Assembly (NCBI GenBank): GCA_018056205.1
Contig: JAGPGC010000020.1
Span: forward strand, 1 to 12,847
Reading direction: 5' to 3'
Origin: Candidatus Atribacteria bacterium
GTDB taxonomy: Bacteria; Atribacterota; Atribacteria; Atribacterales; Atribacteraceae
DNA: 12,847 bases
Below the pieces are notes generated by a model that saw only the letters and a program-made list of their open reading frames with translations, was not told the origin of the DNA and did no database searches. Position numbers and translations under genes: made by a program. The number at the start of each line of letters is the position of its first letter. Within the stretch, counting starts at the first letter, position 1. This document shows positions 12,019 to 12,847 of this stretch, in pieces.

Positions 12019-12666
12019 CTACTGAAATACGACTCCTTTAATCGTTTCTAAAATCCAAGGTTGGGCATTATTATAGGAATCTTTAGGGAGAATTATTATA
12101 GACATTAAATTTGTATTGGGATACAAGACCATGACGATTGCATAAACTATACCCTGAGTAAAATCTTCACCGATCATATCAGACAAGGAGCTCCCTTCCA
12201 TTCCATAAAGATTTACCTGAGCAGTTCGGTTCCCAACCTGAATGGTACTCTGACCAACCTTGTTTCCCCCTTGACCCAAAATATCATCTTCAATATCTAA
12301 AAATGCCTCTTGGGTTTCTTCTGGATCCGCCACAATAGGTATATAAGCTTTGGCTTGATCGGGTAGTAAAAAGGTAACCATGTCATTATCAGAACTTTGC
12401 TGCTGAGTAGTCCCCTGAGGGAAAGTAATAACATATTTCCCTTGGGGATCCTTAAAAACGTTTATATTGGGTTGGTCAAATGAAGGAAGTTGTTGGCCAG
12501 TTTCCATTTGAGGTAATCCAGTAGGAGCGGCTTCAATTGAAGGAGAAGGGTTTAATGGTGGCAAACTCACCGTCGATTCCTCGGCAATCGCCGGGAAAAC
12601 CATTAAAAACAACAACGATACAGTAAATAGAAAAATCAAATTATGAAAAATTTTTAAAAAAAGCAT
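12019..12666 (-). CDS. Secreted protein, probable PsbP/DcrB-like fold
   Basis: A 215-residue exported protein of unknown role. Residues 1-28 are a clear signal peptide with a long hydrophobic core and the cleavage site AIA-EE after A28. No lipobox cysteine is present, so it is not a lipoprotein. Residues 29-70 are proline- and polar-rich and probably flexible. From GKYVITFPQG onward the alternation of strands, a central GQSTIQVGNRTAQV segment and the ending ILETIKGVVF resemble PsbP/Mog1-like domains found in many small extracytoplasmic proteins; this is pattern judgement, not a firm match. AAGGAGG lies eight bases before the ATG. The gene lies 98 bases downstream of a gene on the same strand, so they may be cotranscribed. 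Confidence 0.75.
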   Translation of the reverse strand: MLFLKIFHNLIFLFTVSLLFLMVFPAIAEESTVSLPPLNPSPSIEAAPTGLPQMETGQQLPSFDQPNINVFKDPQGKYVITFPQGTTQQQSSDNDMVTFLLPDQAKAYIPIVADPEETQEAFLDIEDDILGQGGNKVGQSTIQVGNRTAQVNLYGMEGSSLSDMIGEDFTQGIVYAIVMVLYPNTNLMSIIILPKDSYNNAQPWILETIKGVVFQ

Positions 12667-12764
12667 ATAATGAACCTCCTTCGATTTTTTTAATAAATAT
12701 TTTTTAATAAATATTGTTTACATCAATTAGAAAAATAAAATGCTAATTTTCAATTAAACCAGAT

Positions 12765-12847
12765 TTATTCTTTGACCAGAACTCCAGCAATAATTGAATC
12801 ATTATTAGTTACTTCCACTTGTTGTCCGGGTTGGAGAACGAGAAATT
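12765..12847 (-). CDS. 3' end of an unrecognised gene (runs off the window)
   Basis: The last 26 codons of a minus-strand frame ending with TAA at 12765-12767. The visible tail reads LQPGQQVEVTNNDSIIAG and then VLVKE. A PGQ-V-V-N-D pattern followed by short strands suggests a small beta-barrel, such as the end of a FlgA/SAF-like or OB-like domain, but that is weak. The neighbouring secreted-protein gene follows 98 bases later. Confidence 0.5.
   Translation of the reverse strand, partial: FLVLQPGQQVEVTNNDSIIAGVLVKE

Noticed and set aside
12687..12714. Perfect 14-base tandem duplication (TTTTTAATAAATAT twice)
   Set aside because: It is very AT-rich and only two copies long; slippage explains it, and no function is suggested.

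Overview
This AT-rich window carries about a dozen genes on both strands, separated by repeat-rich intergenic islands. Start sites have strong GGAGG-type ribosome binding sites, and some starts are TTG or GTG. The gene content points to an anaerobic, deep-branching bacterium. There is a free-standing desulforedoxin, a pyrophosphate-type phosphofructokinase very like the Thermotoga enzyme, and a CobT relative of the kind found mainly in archaea and cyanobacteria. Atribacterota or a similar anaerobic lineage is my best guess. This is an inference from gene content, as no marker gene such as rRNA is present.

Layout, left to right. Positions 1-492 hold repeats and a small broken reading frame. 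Positions 493-3276 hold a three-gene minus-strand operon, transcribed in this order: class II aldolase, CobT-like phosphoribosyltransferase (UPF0284/TIGR00303 type), threonine aldolase. Positions 3277-3898 are a 620-base island of palindromic and heptad repeats. A DUF1848 protein with a C-terminal iron-sulfur-type cysteine cluster follows (3899-4810, plus), converging on a membrane-anchored ClpP/SppA-like protease (4850-5686, minus). Divergent from the protease is a protein with a long helical region fused to a glycogen-binding CBM48 domain (5870-6541, plus). It converges, over a shared terminator, on the PPi-type phosphofructokinase (6633-7928, minus). HtrA follows (8095-9498, minus) with its own terminator. 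A second repeat island (9700-9970) separates HtrA from a 41-residue desulforedoxin (10075-10200). A small zinc-ribbon protein (10254-10436, minus) converges on the desulforedoxin. Then come a PlsC-type acyltransferase with an added zinc ribbon (10699-11814, plus), a probable gene relic, a secreted PsbP-like protein (12019-12666, minus) and the 3' end of another minus-strand gene.

The genes do not form one obvious pathway. Local themes are sugar and glycogen handling (CBM48 protein and phosphofructokinase), aldehyde or cobamide-related chemistry (the three-gene operon), and envelope quality control (HtrA and the membrane protease).

The most unusual signal is non-coding. Short arrays of a degenerate 7-base unit, always in strict 7-base phase, sit next to palindromic elements. 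Copies of the same palindromic element have stems that differ by compensatory changes, which suggests the hairpins, not the bases, are being kept. The other notable item is the helical-CBM48 fusion, which could be a phasin-like protein of glycogen granules.
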